Under the pieces are notes generated by a model. The model saw nothing but the letters and a program-made list of their open reading frames with translations, did not search any database and was not told the origin of the DNA. A DNA stretch of 36,954 nt, from the NCBI GenBank assembly GCA_946480245.1, contig CAMLIZ010000032.1:1-36954 (forward strand). Reading direction: 5' to 3'. The stretch is from an uncultured Pseudomonadota bacterium (GTDB lineage Bacteria > Pseudomonadota > Gammaproteobacteria > Burkholderiales > Burkholderiaceae). This document shows positions 10,505 to 21,041 of this stretch, one piece after another. The number at the start of each line of letters is the position of its first letter. Position 1 is the stretch's first letter. A program made the translations under genes and the position numbers.

Positions 10505-11536
10505 TCAGGCGGCCGCCAGCTCCCAGCGCGGCCGCACGTCAAAGGTGTAGTCGTGCTCGGGCACCGCAACTCCGCGTTGCACGCGCATCGCTGCAGCGAG
10601 CGCGATCATCGCGCCGTTGTCGGTGCACAGTGCCAGTTCGGGATAGTGCACGCGCACACGGGCACGCCCACAGGCTTCGTTCAGTTGCCGGCGCAGCTCG
10701 GCGTTGGCCCCGACGCCACCGGCCACCACGAGCCGCTTCAGGCCCGACAGCTTGACCGCCTTCATCGCCTTGCTGACCAGCACGTCGACGATGGCCGCCT
10801 GCGTGGACGCTGCCAGATCGGCCAGCTGCGCTGTCGAGACGGGCGGCGGCAGGCGCCTGAGCTGTGTCATCACCGCCGTCTTCAAGCCTGCGAACGAAAA
10901 GTCGAGATTGCCGCTGTGCATCAGCGGGCGCGGCAGCGCAAAGGCGTCGGGCCGCCCCTGTTGCGCGAGGCGGGACAGCGCGGGGCCACCCGGGTAACCC
11001 AGCCCCATCAGCTTGGCCGACTTGTCAAACGCCTCTCCCGCCGCGTCGTCGATCGTCTCGCCGAGCAGTTCGTAGCGCCCCACTTCGTCTACCTGCATCA
11101 GCTGTGTATGACCGCCGGACACCAGCAACGCGATGAAAGGAAACTCCGGCGGATCGGCAGACAGGAACGGTGACAGCAGGTGGCCCTCGAGGTGATGCAC
11201 GCCCAACGTCGGCTTGCCGAGCGCAGCAGCGAGCGCGCAGGCCACGCCGGCACCCACGAGCAACGCGCCGGCCAGGCCCGGCCCGCGGGTGAAGGCCACC
11301 AGATCGACGTCTTCCAGCTGGGTGCCGGCACGCATCAACACCTCGCGTGCCAACGGCAATACGCGGCGAATGTGATCGCGCGAGGCGAGCTCGGGCACCA
11401 CACCCCCGTACGCCTGATGCATCTCGATCTGGCTGTGCAGGGCTTGCGCACACAAACGGGGCACGGCCGCACCATTCACTTGCACCAGCGCGACGCCGGT
11501 TTCGTCGCAAGAGGATTCGATGCCGAGCACGTTCAT
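10505..11536 (-). CDS. tsaD: tRNA N6-adenosine threonylcarbamoyltransferase (TsaD/Gcp)
   Basis: It transfers threonylcarbamoyl to A37 of ANN-decoding tRNAs, working with TsaB and TsaE in the cytoplasm. The protein is 343 aa, a normal length. The N-terminal [15 protein letters not shown], the metal-binding histidines in [13 protein letters not shown], the ATP-binding [10 protein letters not shown], the [13 protein letters not shown] motif and [12 protein letters not shown] are all present. The ATG at 11536 is chosen because it gives the standard N-terminus. No Shine-Dalgarno is seen before it, and a TACACT hexamer ends 7 nt upstream, so the mRNA may be leaderless. It is divergent from the nitrate-regulator island. 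Confidence 0.96.
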   Translation of the reverse strand: MNVLGIESSCDETGVALVQVNGAAVPRLCAQALHSQIEMHQAYGGVVPELASRDHIRRVLPLAREVLMRAGTQLEDVDLVAFTRGPGLAGALLVGAGVACALAAALGKPTLGVHHLEGHLLSPFLSADPPEFPFIALLVSGGHTQLMQVDEVGRYELLGETIDDAAGEAFDKSAKLMGLGYPGGPALSRLAQQGRPDAFALPRPLMHSGNLDFSFAGLKTAVMTQLRRLPPPVSTAQLADLAASTQAAIVDVLVSKAMKAVKLSGLKRLVVAGGVGANAELRRQLNEACGRARVRVHYPELALCTDNGAMIALAAAMRVQRGVAVPEHDYTFDVRPRWELAAA

Positions 11537-11631
11537 GCCGGCGAGTGTAAACACGCTGTCACATGCCTCCGAAAAGTTGGCAGTCCTGCACGAGGGCGCA
11601 TCGGTGTTTTCCCTCAAATGCGACAAGCACG

Positions 11632-11660
11632 TTGCGGGGGATGCGCAGTGCGCTTACCCT
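11632..11660 (+). promoter_or_regulatory. Possible sigma-70-type promoter for the 94-aa gene and nasTS
   Basis: TTGCGG (11632-11637) and TACCCT (11655-11660) are separated by 17 nt, giving a predicted start near 11667, about 57 nt before the first ATG. The match is moderate (4/6 in each box), so this is a candidate only. The divergent tsaD gene starts at 11536. Confidence 0.35.
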
Positions 11661-11723
11661 ACGTCCCCTACTACAAGAACCAAGGCGGCAGCCCATGCGG
11701 ATCCGCCGAGCAAGTTGGGGATC

Positions 11724-12008
11724 ATGAAAGAGTACAAGCTCAGTGCATGGCCGGACCTTCCGGCGTCGTTTCACCGAACGACGTACCGGCGGATGCTCAG
11801 CGACATGTCGCACCGTTTCGTCACGGTGCAGCAGCTGATGGCCGGTAGCGGCGCCAGCCGACTCGAGGCGCGCCTGTTCCTGCAGATGCTCTCCGAGCGC
11901 GGGCTGCTCATCGAGCGCGACGCCGAGCGCCATGGTGCCGGCTTCGGCGGCTGGCTGCGCCGCGCGCTGCACGGCGCTGGCGCCGACCTGGACTTCAGCG
12001 AGCGCTGA
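11724..12008 (+). CDS. Hypothetical protein, 94 aa, possible winged-helix-like fold
   Basis: I do not recognise a named family. The protein (MKEYKLSAWPDLPASFHRT...) is charged and has no signal peptide or membrane segment. A central stretch, RFVTVQQLMAGSGASRLEARLFLQMLSERGLL (about residues 30-62), reads like a helix-turn-helix followed by a third helix, but this is only an impression. Similar short proteins beginning with a WPDLP motif occur in Burkholderiales as I recall. It is the first gene of the plus-strand island, 58 nt upstream of nasT, so a role in nitrate regulation or plain co-location are both possible. The ATG at 11724 was chosen over an upstream ATG in the same frame because that region is tsaD antisense. 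Confidence 0.7.
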   Translation: MKEYKLSAWPDLPASFHRTTYRRMLSDMSHRFVTVQQLMAGSGASRLEARLFLQMLSERGLLIERDAERHGAGFGGWLRRALHGAGADLDFSER

Positions 12009-12066
12009 TCCCTTCTCCTCCTTCGCGTCGCGCCGCCGTGGCGTGAATGTTGCTGCTGCGGCGTCC

Positions 12067-12699
12067 ATGTCCGCGGCCCCCGTTCTGCGCATCGTCATCA
12101 TCGCGCCCGAGTCGCTCTCGCCCGAGCCGGGCGACGTGGATGCATGGTGGGAGGCGGAGCGCTCACGCTCGCTGCGGATCGGCCTGCTCGAAGCGGGCTA
12201 CAACATCGTCGCGGTGCTGCCATCCGACCTGTTCCTGCCCGACCGGCTGGCGCAGATCCAGCCCGACATGATCGTGGTGGACGCCGAGAGCCAGGCGCGC
12301 GACACGCTGGAGCACGTGGTGATGGCCACGCGCAGCGCGCGCCGCCCCATCGTGCTGTTCACCGACGACGAAGACACGTCGCACGTGCGTGACGCAATCG
12401 CCGCCGGTGTCACTGCCTACGTGGTAGCCGGGCTGGCGCCTGAACGCGTGAAGCCGGTGCTGGAGATCGCGCTGGCGCGCTTCCAGCACGAGGAGGCGCT
12501 GCGCGGCGAACTGGAGCAGGCGCTCAACGAGCTCAGCGAGCGCAAGCTGGTGGAGCGCGCCAAGGGCCTGCTGATGCAGCGCCACGGCTTGAGTGAACCG
12601 GAGGCGTATGCGCGCCTGCGCAAGGCTGCGATGGACAAGGGCCTGAAGATCTCCGAGGTGGCGCGCCGCCTCGTGGACGTGGCCGACCTGCTCGGCTGA
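12067..12699 (+). CDS. nasT: ANTAR-domain response regulator, NasT-like transcription antiterminator
   Basis: The 210-aa cytoplasmic protein has an N-terminal receiver-like domain (residues 6-125, with the acidic IVVDAES at the usual phospho-acceptor position). A coiled-coil linker rich in Glu and Leu follows (about 138-160), then a C-terminal ANTAR domain (about 155-206; ERAKGLLMQRHGLSEPEAYARLR and KISEVARRLVDVADLL). ANTAR proteins bind paired hexaloop hairpins in leader RNA and prevent termination. The next gene encodes an NrtA-like protein without signal peptide, which matches the NasS partner that holds NasT inactive without nitrate. Its likely target is the leader upstream of nrtA on the other strand. 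Confidence 0.92.
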   Translation: MSAAPVLRIVIIAPESLSPEPGDVDAWWEAERSRSLRIGLLEAGYNIVAVLPSDLFLPDRLAQIQPDMIVVDAESQARDTLEHVVMATRSARRPIVLFTDDEDTSHVRDAIAAGVTAYVVAGLAPERVKPVLEIALARFQHEEALRGELEQALNELSERKLVERAKGLLMQRHGLSEPEAYARLRKAAMDKGLKISEVARRLVDVADLLG

Positions 12700-12733
12700 C
12701 GCCTGCCTCACACACCCATCACACCACCACGTC

Positions 12734-13897
12734 ATGAGCAACCGTGAATCCGCACTCCCATCGCTGAAGATCGGCTTCATGCCGTTGACCGACTGCGCAT
12801 CCGTCGTGATGGCCTCGGAGCTGGGCCTCGATCGCAAGCATGGCGTGCGCTTCGAGCTGAGCCGCGAAGCGTCGTGGGCCAGCGTGCGCGACAAGCTCGT
12901 CAGCGGCGAGTTGGACATGGCGCACGCGTTGTACGGCATGGCCTACGCCACGCACCTCGGGATCGGCGGGCCGCGGCGCAACATGGCCGTGCTGATGACG
13001 CTGAACGTCAACGGTCAGGCTATCTCCCTGTCGCGTGCCATCGCCGATCGAGGCGCCATCGACTTGCCCTCGCTGGTGGCGTTGATGCAGCGCGAGCCAC
13101 GCACCTACACGTTCGCGCAGACCTTTCCGACCGGCACGCACGCGATGTGGCTCTACTACTGGCTGGCCTCGGCAGGCGTGGATCCGTTCGCCGATGTCCG
13201 CAGCATCGTGGTGCCGCCGGCGCAGATGGTGGCGCATGCGCGCGCCGGCCAGATGGACGGCTTCTCGGTGGGCGAGCCCTGGAATCACTTGGGCATCATC
13301 GAAGGCGTGTCGGTGCATGCCGCCAGCTCGCAGGACATATGGAAGGACCACCCCGAGAAGGTGCTGGCGGCGAGCGCGGATCTCGTGCAGCGCCAGCCCG
13401 AGATCTGCCGCGCCGCAATGGCGGCGGTGCTCGAGGCCAGCCGCTGGATCGACGCCAGCCCTCTGCATCGCGAGCGCATGGCCGAAACCATTGCCACGCG
13501 CCCCTACGTGAACACGCGCGTCGACGTGATCCGCGAACGCATCCTCGGCTGCTATCACAACGGATTGGGGCGGGCCTGGGAGGATCGCGACCACATCCAG
13601 TTCTTCAGCGACGGTGCCGTCAACTTCCCGTACCTGTCCGACGGTATGTGGTTCCTCACCCAGTTCAAGCGCTGGGGCCTGCTGGACCAGCACCCTGACT
13701 ACCTGGGCGTGGCGCAACAGGTGAACCAGGTGGCGCTGTACCGCGAGGCGGCAGCCGCGTTGAACGTGACCTCACCAGGCGCCTCGCTGCGCAGCAGTCG
13801 GCTGATTGACGGCGTGCTGTGGGACGGCAGCAATCCGGCGGCCTATGCCGACCGGTTTGCAGTCAGTGCTGCCGGCCGCAGGCTTCGAGAAAGCTGA
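12734..13897 (+). CDS. nasS: Cytoplasmic nitrate/nitrite sensor, NasS-like (NrtA/CmpA family)
   Basis: The 387-aa protein belongs to the NrtA/CmpA/TauA-like binding protein fold ([64 protein letters not shown]) but begins directly at the mature fold with no signal peptide. That distinguishes the cytoplasmic regulator NasS from the transporter component NrtA, whose Tat-signal version is at 16592-17947. In known systems NasS binds NasT and releases it when nitrate or nitrite binds. It is 34 nt downstream of nasT. The last 35 nt overlap the 3' end of the convergent ABC ATPase gene. Confidence 0.9.
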   Translation: MSNRESALPSLKIGFMPLTDCASVVMASELGLDRKHGVRFELSREASWASVRDKLVSGELDMAHALYGMAYATHLGIGGPRRNMAVLMTLNVNGQAISLSRAIADRGAIDLPSLVALMQREPRTYTFAQTFPTGTHAMWLYYWLASAGVDPFADVRSIVVPPAQMVAHARAGQMDGFSVGEPWNHLGIIEGVSVHAASSQDIWKDHPEKVLAASADLVQRQPEICRAAMAAVLEASRWIDASPLHRERMAETIATRPYVNTRVDVIRERILGCYHNGLGRAWEDRDHIQFFSDGAVNFPYLSDGMWFLTQFKRWGLLDQHPDYLGVAQQVNQVALYREAAAALNVTSPGASLRSSRLIDGVLWDGSNPAAYADRFAVSAAGRRLRES

Positions 13898-15629
13898 TCA
13901 GCTCCTCGCGCAGTTCGTAGTAGCGCGGATGTGCCAGCAGTTCGGCGCGCGTGCGCGGCCGGGGCAGGGACACCTCCATCACCTTGCCGATCTTCGCGCG
14001 CGGGCCGTTGGTCATCATCACCACGCGATCGGCCAGCAAGATGGCCTCGTCGACGTCGTGGGTGACCATGATGGCGCTCACCTGGTTGCGCGCCCACACC
14101 TCCATCAGCACCTCTTGCAGGTCCCAGCGTGTCAACGAATCCAGCATGCCGAAGGGCTCGTCGAGCAACAGCAGCTTGGGGCTCAGCGCGAACGCGCGTG
14201 CGATGCCCACACGCTGCTTCATGCCGTTGGACAGCTCGCTCGCTCGCTTGTCCATCGCATCCGCCAGGCCAACGCGCGACAGGTAGTACTCGACCGTGTC
14301 GCGGCGTTCGGCGGCACTGGCATGTGCATACACGCGCTCAACGCCGAGCGCCACGTTCTCGCGCGCGCTGAGCCAGGGCACGAGGCTCGGCGCCTGGAAA
14401 ACCAGGCCGCGGTCGGGGCCGGCATCGGCGATTTCGCGCCCGTCGAGGATGATGCCGCCCTGCGTCACGTCCTGTAGGCCGGCCACCATCGACAGCACGG
14501 TGGACTTGCCACAGCCGGAGTGGCCGATGATCGAGATGAACTCGCCGCGCCGCATTTTCAGGTCGAAGCCGTCGACCACCGTATGCGAGCCGCGCGGCGT
14601 TGCGTAGGTCTTCACGACCTGCGAGAACTCGACGAAGCGTTGGTCGTCGCCGGCATGCTCGGCGGTGGCCGACAGGGGTCGCGCGTCCTGGCGCACCATC
14701 GCCTCCACCTGCGCCGCGTGGCGCAAGCCCATCCTGCTCGCCAGCGACGTACGCCCTTTCACCCCGCGCGGTGTCAGCTGCGGCAGCCGGACGACCTGCG
14801 CCGCCTCGCCTTGGCGCTGGTGCGCCACTTCGAGCAGGTACTGCGTGATCTCGCCACGCAGCTGCTTGAAGCGGACGTCGTGGTTCATCGCACGGCGATC
14901 GCGCGGGCGCGGCAGGTCCACTGCGAACGCAGGCCCGAGCGTGGCCTGTGGTCCGGGCTTCAGCGCAATGATGCGGTCAGCCAGCATCAGCGCCTCATCC
15001 ACGTCGTTGGTGATCAGCAGCACGGTCTTGCGCTGCTCGCTCCAGATGCGCGTGATCTCGTCTTGCAGGTTTGCGCGCGTCAGCGCGTCCAGGGCGGACA
15101 GCGGCTCGTCGAGCAGCAGCACGTCAGGATCGGTGGCCAGGGCGCGCGCCACCGCCACGCGTTGGCGCATGCCGCCCGACAGTTGCGCCGGCTTCTTGTC
15201 GATCGCTGCCGACAGGCCCACCATCGCCACGTAGCGCTTCACGAGCTCGCTGCGTTGCGTCTTCTTCTTGGCCGCATGCACGCTGTCCACCGCCAGCGCC
15301 ACGTTGTCGCGCACACTGAGCCACGGCATCAGCGAATAGCTCTGGAACACCACGCCGCGATCCGGGCCGGGGCCGCGCACCGGCACGCCCTTCATCAGCA
15401 CGCTGCCGGTGTCTGCACTGATCAGCCCCGCCAGCAGGTTGATCAGGGTTGTCTTGCCGCTGCCGGAGAAACCGACGATCGCGACGAACTCGCCGGGAGC
15501 GATGGCGAGGTTCACGTCCTGCAGCACCTCGGTATCGGCGTAGCGCTTGCCCACCCCACGCAACTCCAATGCGGGCTTGGCGGCAACGGCTACGGGCCGG
15601 GGCTGGGCCGGCTTCAATACGGCGTTCAT
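13863..15629 (-). CDS. Nitrate/nitrite ABC transporter ATPase, two ATPase domains in one chain (NrtC/NrtD-like fusion)
   Basis: The 588-aa cytoplasmic protein has two complete nucleotide-binding domains. Domain 1 (about 20-240) has Walker [10 protein letters not shown] (53-61), signature LSGGMRQRV (150-158) and Walker B VLLLDEP. Its switch position reads [10 protein letters not shown], with Asn208 instead of His. Domain 2 (about 332-550) has Walker [10 protein letters not shown] (369-377), signature LSNGMKQRV, Walker B LLLLDEP and a normal [10 protein letters not shown] linker of about 90 residues (240-330) joins them. The ATG at 15629 (MNAVLKPAQ) has an AGGA 6 nt upstream; MSM at 15635 is an alternative. 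It is 8 nt after nrtB and is the last gene of the operon. One chain could supply both sites of the transporter. Confidence 0.92.
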   Translation of the reverse strand: MNAVLKPAQPRPVAVAAKPALELRGVGKRYADTEVLQDVNLAIAPGEFVAIVGFSGSGKTTLINLLAGLISADTGSVLMKGVPVRGPGPDRGVVFQSYSLMPWLSVRDNVALAVDSVHAAKKKTQRSELVKRYVAMVGLSAAIDKKPAQLSGGMRQRVAVARALATDPDVLLLDEPLSALDALTRANLQDEITRIWSEQRKTVLLITNDVDEALMLADRIIALKPGPQATLGPAFAVDLPRPRDRRAMNHDVRFKQLRGEITQYLLEVAHQRQGEAAQVVRLPQLTPRGVKGRTSLASRMGLRHAAQVEAMVRQDARPLSATAEHAGDDQRFVEFSQVVKTYATPRGSHTVVDGFDLKMRRGEFISIIGHSGCGKSTVLSMVAGLQDVTQGGIILDGREIADAGPDRGLVFQAPSLVPWLSARENVALGVERVYAHASAAERRDTVEYYLSRVGLADAMDKRASELSNGMKQRVGIARAFALSPKLLLLDEPFGMLDSLTRWDLQEVLMEVWARNQVSAIMVTHDVDEAILLADRVVMMTNGPRAKIGKVMEVSLPRPRTRAELLAHPRYYELREELISFLEACGRQH

Positions 15630-15637
15630 GCTCATCC

Positions 15638-16582
15638 TCAGCGCCGCGTGATCAGTTGCTGCAGCAACAGCATCAGCCGATCGAGGCCGAAGCCAATGAC
15701 CCCGATCGTGAACACCGCCACCATGATGCGAGCCAGTGACTCCGAGCTGCCGTTCTGGAATTCGTCCCACACGAACTTCCCCAGGCCCGGGTTCTGCGCC
15801 AGCATCTCGGCCGCGATCAGCACCATCCAGCCCACGCCCAGCGACAACCGCATCCCGGTGAAGATGTACGGAAACGCGGAGGGCAGCACGATCTTGCGCA
15901 CGCGCGTGGGCCACGGCAGCTGCAGCACGCGCGCGACGTTGATCAGATCCTTGTCCACCGAGGACACGCCGATCGCTGTGTTCAGCAAGGTCGTCCACAG
16001 CGAACACAAGGTGACGGTGATCGCCGAGATCAGGAACGACTTCTCGAACATCGGCTGGCCCTGCGTCACGTAGAGCGCGCTGACGATCAGCGTGACGATC
16101 GGCAGCCAGGCCAGCGGAGACACCGGCCGGAACACCTGGATCATCGGGTTCAGCGCCGCCTGCGCCCACTTGGACAGGCCGCACACGATGCCCAGCGGCA
16201 CCGCCACCAGCGTGGCGAACAGGAAGCCGGTGAACACCGTCTTCAGGCTCGTGAGGATCTGATCGAAGTAGGTGGCCTTGCCCGTCCAGGCGTGCACGCG
16301 CACCTGCGCATTCGGATCCTCCGCCAGGCGCTTACGGTTGCGCGCCTCCTGGCGCGCGTAGAACGCGGCGCGGCGGGCGCGCTCGGCGAGGTGGTCGGCC
16401 ACCAACGACCTGGCCTGCTCGAACACCTGCGCCGGGCCGGGCACCGCACCGAGGCTGGTCTGAACCTGTCGTGCGAGCCCACCCCACAACGCCAGGAACA
16501 GCGCGAAGGCGAGCAGCGGCAAAACCACGCTGCCCAGGAGTGAGCGCGCGATCTCGCGCGGAGCCTTCAAGACGATAGCCAT
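15638..16582 (-). CDS. nrtB: Nitrate/nitrite ABC transporter permease (NrtB)
   Basis: This is an inner-membrane permease of the NrtB/SsuC/TauC class, 314 aa. An N-terminal hydrophobic segment (about 16-38) is followed by a charged periplasmic stretch of about 50 residues. The five-helix core starts near [20 protein letters not shown]. The domain contains [15 protein letters not shown] and the ATPase-coupling EAA-type loop around [47 protein letters not shown] and [16 protein letters not shown] are typical of NrtB. The ATG at 16582 has GGGAG 5 nt upstream, so it is preferred to the GTG two codons earlier. It lies 9 nt downstream of nrtA and 8 nt before the ATPase gene. Confidence 0.95.
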   Translation of the reverse strand: MAIVLKAPREIARSLLGSVVLPLLAFALFLALWGGLARQVQTSLGAVPGPAQVFEQARSLVADHLAERARRAAFYARQEARNRKRLAEDPNAQVRVHAWTGKATYFDQILTSLKTVFTGFLFATLVAVPLGIVCGLSKWAQAALNPMIQVFRPVSPLAWLPIVTLIVSALYVTQGQPMFEKSFLISAITVTLCSLWTTLLNTAIGVSSVDKDLINVARVLQLPWPTRVRKIVLPSAFPYIFTGMRLSLGVGWMVLIAAEMLAQNPGLGKFVWDEFQNGSSESLARIMVAVFTIGVIGFGLDRLMLLLQQLITRR

Positions 16583-16591
16583 GCCCACTCC

Positions 16592-17947
16592 CTACTTCAG
16601 GCCGATCTTGAATTTCTTCAGGTAGTCGTTGGGCTTCCTCGCGTCGTAGACGATGTTGTCGATGAAGCCTTGCTGCGGGCCGCGGAAGCCGTCGCTCTTG
16701 CCGGGGAAGTCGCTGTCCTTTGCCTTGCCTTCGACCACCAGCGCCTTTGCCGCCTGCGCATACACCTGCGGCAGGTACACCTTCTTCGCGGTCTCCAGGT
16801 ACCAGCTGTCGGACTTGCTCTCGCCGATCTGGCCCCAGCGCCGCATCTGGGTGAGGAACCAGATGGCGTCGCTGTAGAACGGGTAGCTCGCGTGGTAGCG
16901 GAAGAACACGTTGAAGTCGGGAAACGGGCGCTTGTCACCCTTCTCGAATTCGAAGGTGCCGGTCATGCTGTTGCCGATCACCGCAGCGTCCGCGCCCACG
17001 TAGTTGGACTGCGCGAGGAGCTTTACCGCCTCCACGCGGTTGGCCATGCTTGCGTCGAGCCACATCGCGGCGCGGATCAATGCCTTCACCACCGCCACGT
17101 GCGTCTTCGGGTACTTGTCGGCCCAGGCGCGTGTGACGCCGAACACCTTCTCGGGGTTGTTCTTCCACACCTCGTAGTCGGTGACCACCGGCACGCCGAT
17201 GCCCTTGAACACCGCCTGCTGGTTCCACGGCTCGCCCACGCAGTAGCCGTTGATCGTGCCGGCCTCGAGTGTGGCGGGCATCTGCGGCGGCGGCGTCACG
17301 GACAACAGCACGTCGGCCTCGGTCGTGCCGGTGACATCGCCTGCCGTGTAGTAGCCGGGCTTGAGACCGCCCGCGGCCAACCAGTAGCGCAGGTAGTAGT
17401 TGTGCGTGGACACCGGGAACACCATGCCCATCTTGAAAGGCTTGCCCTGCTGCTTGTACTGGTCCACCACCTTCTTCAGTGCGTCGGCCTTCACGGGGTG
17501 CCGCACCTGGCCGCCTTCCATCGGCAAGTACGGCTTCATCGCCTTCCAGACCTCGTTGGATACCGTGATCGCGTTGCCGTTGAGATCCATGCTGAACGCG
17601 GTGACTACGTCCGCCTTGGTGCCGATGCCCACGGTGGCGCCGAGCGGTTGGCCGGCCAGCATGTGCGCACCATCGAGTTGGCCGTCGATGACGCGATCCA
17701 GCAGCACCTTCCAGTTGGCCTGCGCCTCCAGAGTAACGAACAGACCTTCGTCCTCGAAGAACCTCTTCTCGTAGGCGATGACGAGCGGCGCGCAGTCAGT
17801 GAGCTTGATGAAGCCGAACTTCAGCGACTCCTTCTCCGGCCGGTCCTGGCCGACCGCCAGCGCGGGCAGGCCGGCTGCGGAAGCGCCCGCAAGGGCAGTG
17901 GCCTGCGCAAGGAAGCGGCGGCGATGGGTGGATGGGCGATGCGGCAT
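16592..17947 (-). CDS. nrtA: Nitrate/nitrite ABC transporter periplasmic binding protein (NrtA), Tat-exported
   Basis: The 451-aa binding protein has a twin-arginine signal: [27 protein letters not shown] at residues 7-33, containing RRRFL. The mature part has the family runs [55 protein letters not shown] and [16 protein letters not shown]. The ATG at 17947 is preceded by GGAGA with 8 nt spacing. It is the first gene of the nrtA-nrtB-ATPase operon, behind a sigma-54-type promoter and a structured leader. NrtA and the signal-less NasS at 12734-13897 are clearly related, which fits sensor and transporter reading the same ligand. Confidence 0.95.
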   Translation of the reverse strand: MPHRPSTHRRRFLAQATALAGASAAGLPALAVGQDRPEKESLKFGFIKLTDCAPLVIAYEKRFFEDEGLFVTLEAQANWKVLLDRVIDGQLDGAHMLAGQPLGATVGIGTKADVVTAFSMDLNGNAITVSNEVWKAMKPYLPMEGGQVRHPVKADALKKVVDQYKQQGKPFKMGMVFPVSTHNYYLRYWLAAGGLKPGYYTAGDVTGTTEADVLLSVTPPPQMPATLEAGTINGYCVGEPWNQQAVFKGIGVPVVTDYEVWKNNPEKVFGVTRAWADKYPKTHVAVVKALIRAAMWLDASMANRVEAVKLLAQSNYVGADAAVIGNSMTGTFEFEKGDKRPFPDFNVFFRYHASYPFYSDAIWFLTQMRRWGQIGESKSDSWYLETAKKVYLPQVYAQAAKALVVEGKAKDSDFPGKSDGFRGPQQGFIDNIVYDARKPNDYLKKFKIGLK

Positions 17948-18118
17948 GAAAGGGTTCTCCGAGGGCGAGTGCGCTGGCGTGGGCGCGCTGAAAGGGCAAA
18001 TGGCGTCGCGACCGCCCGCGGCACGCGCCTCGATGGAGGCGACAGTGCATGCAGGACGATCGGACGCCATTGCCCTCGGCCACGCGCGGACGCATCGTCG
18101 CGGCCGCGCCTTCCCTTA
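17948..18118 (-). promoter_or_regulatory. Structured 5' leader of nrtA, probable NasT (ANTAR) target with switchable hairpins
   Basis: From the predicted start near 18108 the leader is about 160 nt. In order on the minus strand it has a 7-bp stem GGCCGCG/CGTGGCC and then a small hairpin GGGC-AATGGC-GTCC (18075-18062), whose six-base loop has A at position 1 and G at position 4, as in ANTAR targets. A long imperfect stem follows, AGGGCAATGGCGTC (18076-18063) with GACGCCATTTGCCCT (18007-17993), ending in CCCTTTC like a weak terminator. A 6-bp hairpin (18041-18026) lies in its loop. The small hairpin and the long stem share bases, so they exclude each other. The first hairpin does not show a clear hexaloop. 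Confidence 0.55.
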
Positions 18119-18134
18119 TGCAGATCATGTGCCA
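18119..18134 (-). promoter_or_regulatory. Sigma-54 (RpoN) promoter of the nrtA operon
   Basis: The minus strand reads TGGCACATGATCTGCA. Against TGGCACGNNNNTTGCW it matches all positions except G7 and the first T of TTGC, and the GG and GC doublets have the obligatory spacing. It lies about 110 nt after the fdx stop and 171 nt before the nrtA ATG, with a predicted transcription start near 18108. A perfect GGTGCG-CGA-CGCACC palindrome at 18185-18199, about 85 nt upstream of that start, is a possible activator site. Confidence 0.75.
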
Positions 18135-18184
18135 GGGATTCGTGCAGCAGCAGGCGCTGCTTTCCTCGCTGGCAGCCTTATCGC

Positions 18185-18199
18185 GGTGCGTCGCGCACC
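18185..18199. promoter_or_regulatory. Palindrome upstream of the sigma-54 promoter, candidate activator site
   Basis: GGTGCG-TCG-CGCACC (plus strand) is a 6-bp perfect inverted repeat with a 3-nt centre, centred about 85 nt upstream of the predicted nrtA start, where sigma-54 activators usually bind. Its half-sites resemble NtrC half-sites but face the opposite way (GGTGC..GCACC rather than GCACC..GGTGC), so assignment to NtrC is not supported. Confidence 0.4.
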
Positions 18200-18242
18200 A
18201 AGCAGGCTCGCTCGGCGCCCGGCCACGGGGCCTTCTTGTCCC

Positions 18243-18581
18243 TCAGTGCTTTTCCTTGGCGTGATTGATCGAGTACTTGGGGATCTCGATCGTCACGTCT
18301 TCCTGCGCGAGGATGGCCTGGCATGACAGGCGCGACGTGGGTTCCAGCCCCCACGCGCGGTCGAGCATGTCCTCTTCGCCCTCTTCCATCTCGTTCAACG
18401 AACGGAAGCCTTCGCGCACCACCACGTGGCAGGTCGTGCAGGCGCAGCTCATCTCGCAGGCATGTTCGATCTCGATGCCGTTGTCCAGCAGCGCTTCGCA
18501 GATCGACGTACCGGCAGGGGCCTGCACCTGCGCGCCTTCGGGGCAGTACTCGGGATGGGGCAGGATCTTGATGACGGGCAC
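18243..18581 (-). CDS. fdx: ISC-type [2Fe-2S] ferredoxin
   Basis: This adrenodoxin-type ferredoxin (112 aa) supplies electrons for iron-sulfur cluster assembly on IscU. The cluster ligands fit C-x5-C-x2-C...C: Cys42, Cys48 and Cys51 in HACEMSCACTTC, and Cys87 in LSCQA. The start is GTG at 18581 (read MPVIKILPHPEYCPEG), with AGGA 8 nt upstream; no ATG gives the conserved N-terminus. It is the last gene of the isc operon, 14 nt after hscA. Confidence 0.96.
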   Translation of the reverse strand: MPVIKILPHPEYCPEGAQVQAPAGTSICEALLDNGIEIEHACEMSCACTTCHVVVREGFRSLNEMEEGEEDMLDRAWGLEPTSRLSCQAILAQEDVTIEIPKYSINHAKEKH

Positions 18582-18595
18582 AGCGACGGTCCTTT

Positions 18596-20455
<1,860 letters not shown>

Positions 20456-20460
20456 GGAGC

Positions 20461-20979
20461 CTATTGTCCTAGCGACTCGAGCCGGTGATCGATATCGGAG
20501 CGAAAGCGCGCGACGAACATGAGGGCTCTGACGAGCTGCGCCGCAGTGGCCGCATCGCCGCGTTCGTCGAGGGCGACGCGCACCTGCTCGAACAAGGCCT
20601 GCTCCTCCTGTGCAATGCGGCCGTCAAGCGCTTTGACCTCGGGCAGGTCATCGGCCTCCTCCAGCGCTTCACGCCATTGCATCTGCTGCATGAGGAACGC
20701 ACCGGGCATGGCGGTGTTGTTCTCGGCCTGGATGGGTGCTCCCCCGATCTCGCACAGCAGTGCGGCACGCTTCAGCGGATCTTTCAAGCGCTGATACGCC
20801 TCGTTCACGCGCACGGCCCACTGCATGGCCAAACGCTGCGCGGAGGCGCCTTCGGATGCGAATCGGTCCGGGTGCACCTTGGTCTGCAGCGCACGCCAGC
20901 TCTGGTCGAGTTGTGCGCGGTCGATCGCGAAGCGCAGCGGCAGGCCGAACAGCGTGAAGTCGTCGTCGTCGAGTTTCAC
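20461..20979 (-). CDS. hscB: Fe-S protein assembly co-chaperone HscB
   Basis: This is a J-domain co-chaperone of 172 aa that delivers IscU to HscA and stimulates its ATPase. The J domain occupies roughly residues 8-80 with the essential HPD at residues 36-38 ([11 protein letters not shown]) and [20 protein letters not shown] after it. The C-terminal half is the helical IscU-binding domain. It lies 62 nt downstream of iscA and 5 nt upstream of hscA. Confidence 0.96.
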   Translation of the reverse strand: MKLDDDDFTLFGLPLRFAIDRAQLDQSWRALQTKVHPDRFASEGASAQRLAMQWAVRVNEAYQRLKDPLKRAALLCEIGGAPIQAENNTAMPGAFLMQQMQWREALEEADDLPEVKALDGRIAQEEQALFEQVRVALDERGDAATAAQLVRALMFVARFRSDIDHRLESLGQ

Positions 20980-21041
20980 TTCAGCAGAGGTCGATGAAAG
21001 AAGCGCGGCCGGCGGCCGCGCTGTGCAGGATCAGCGTGCCG

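Noticed and set aside
14520..16073. Plus-strand open frame of 517 codons opposite the double ATPase and nrtB
   Set aside because: Antisense to two well-supported transporter genes; composition is His/Arg-rich and lacks any motif.
18185..18199. NtrC binding site
   Set aside because: The palindrome has GGTGC and GCACC in the reverse order to the NtrC consensus, so it is listed only as an unassigned palindrome.
16670..18268. Plus-strand open frame of 532 codons opposite nrtA and its promoter region
   Set aside because: Antisense of nrtA, and it would run through the sigma-54 promoter and leader; no domain seen.
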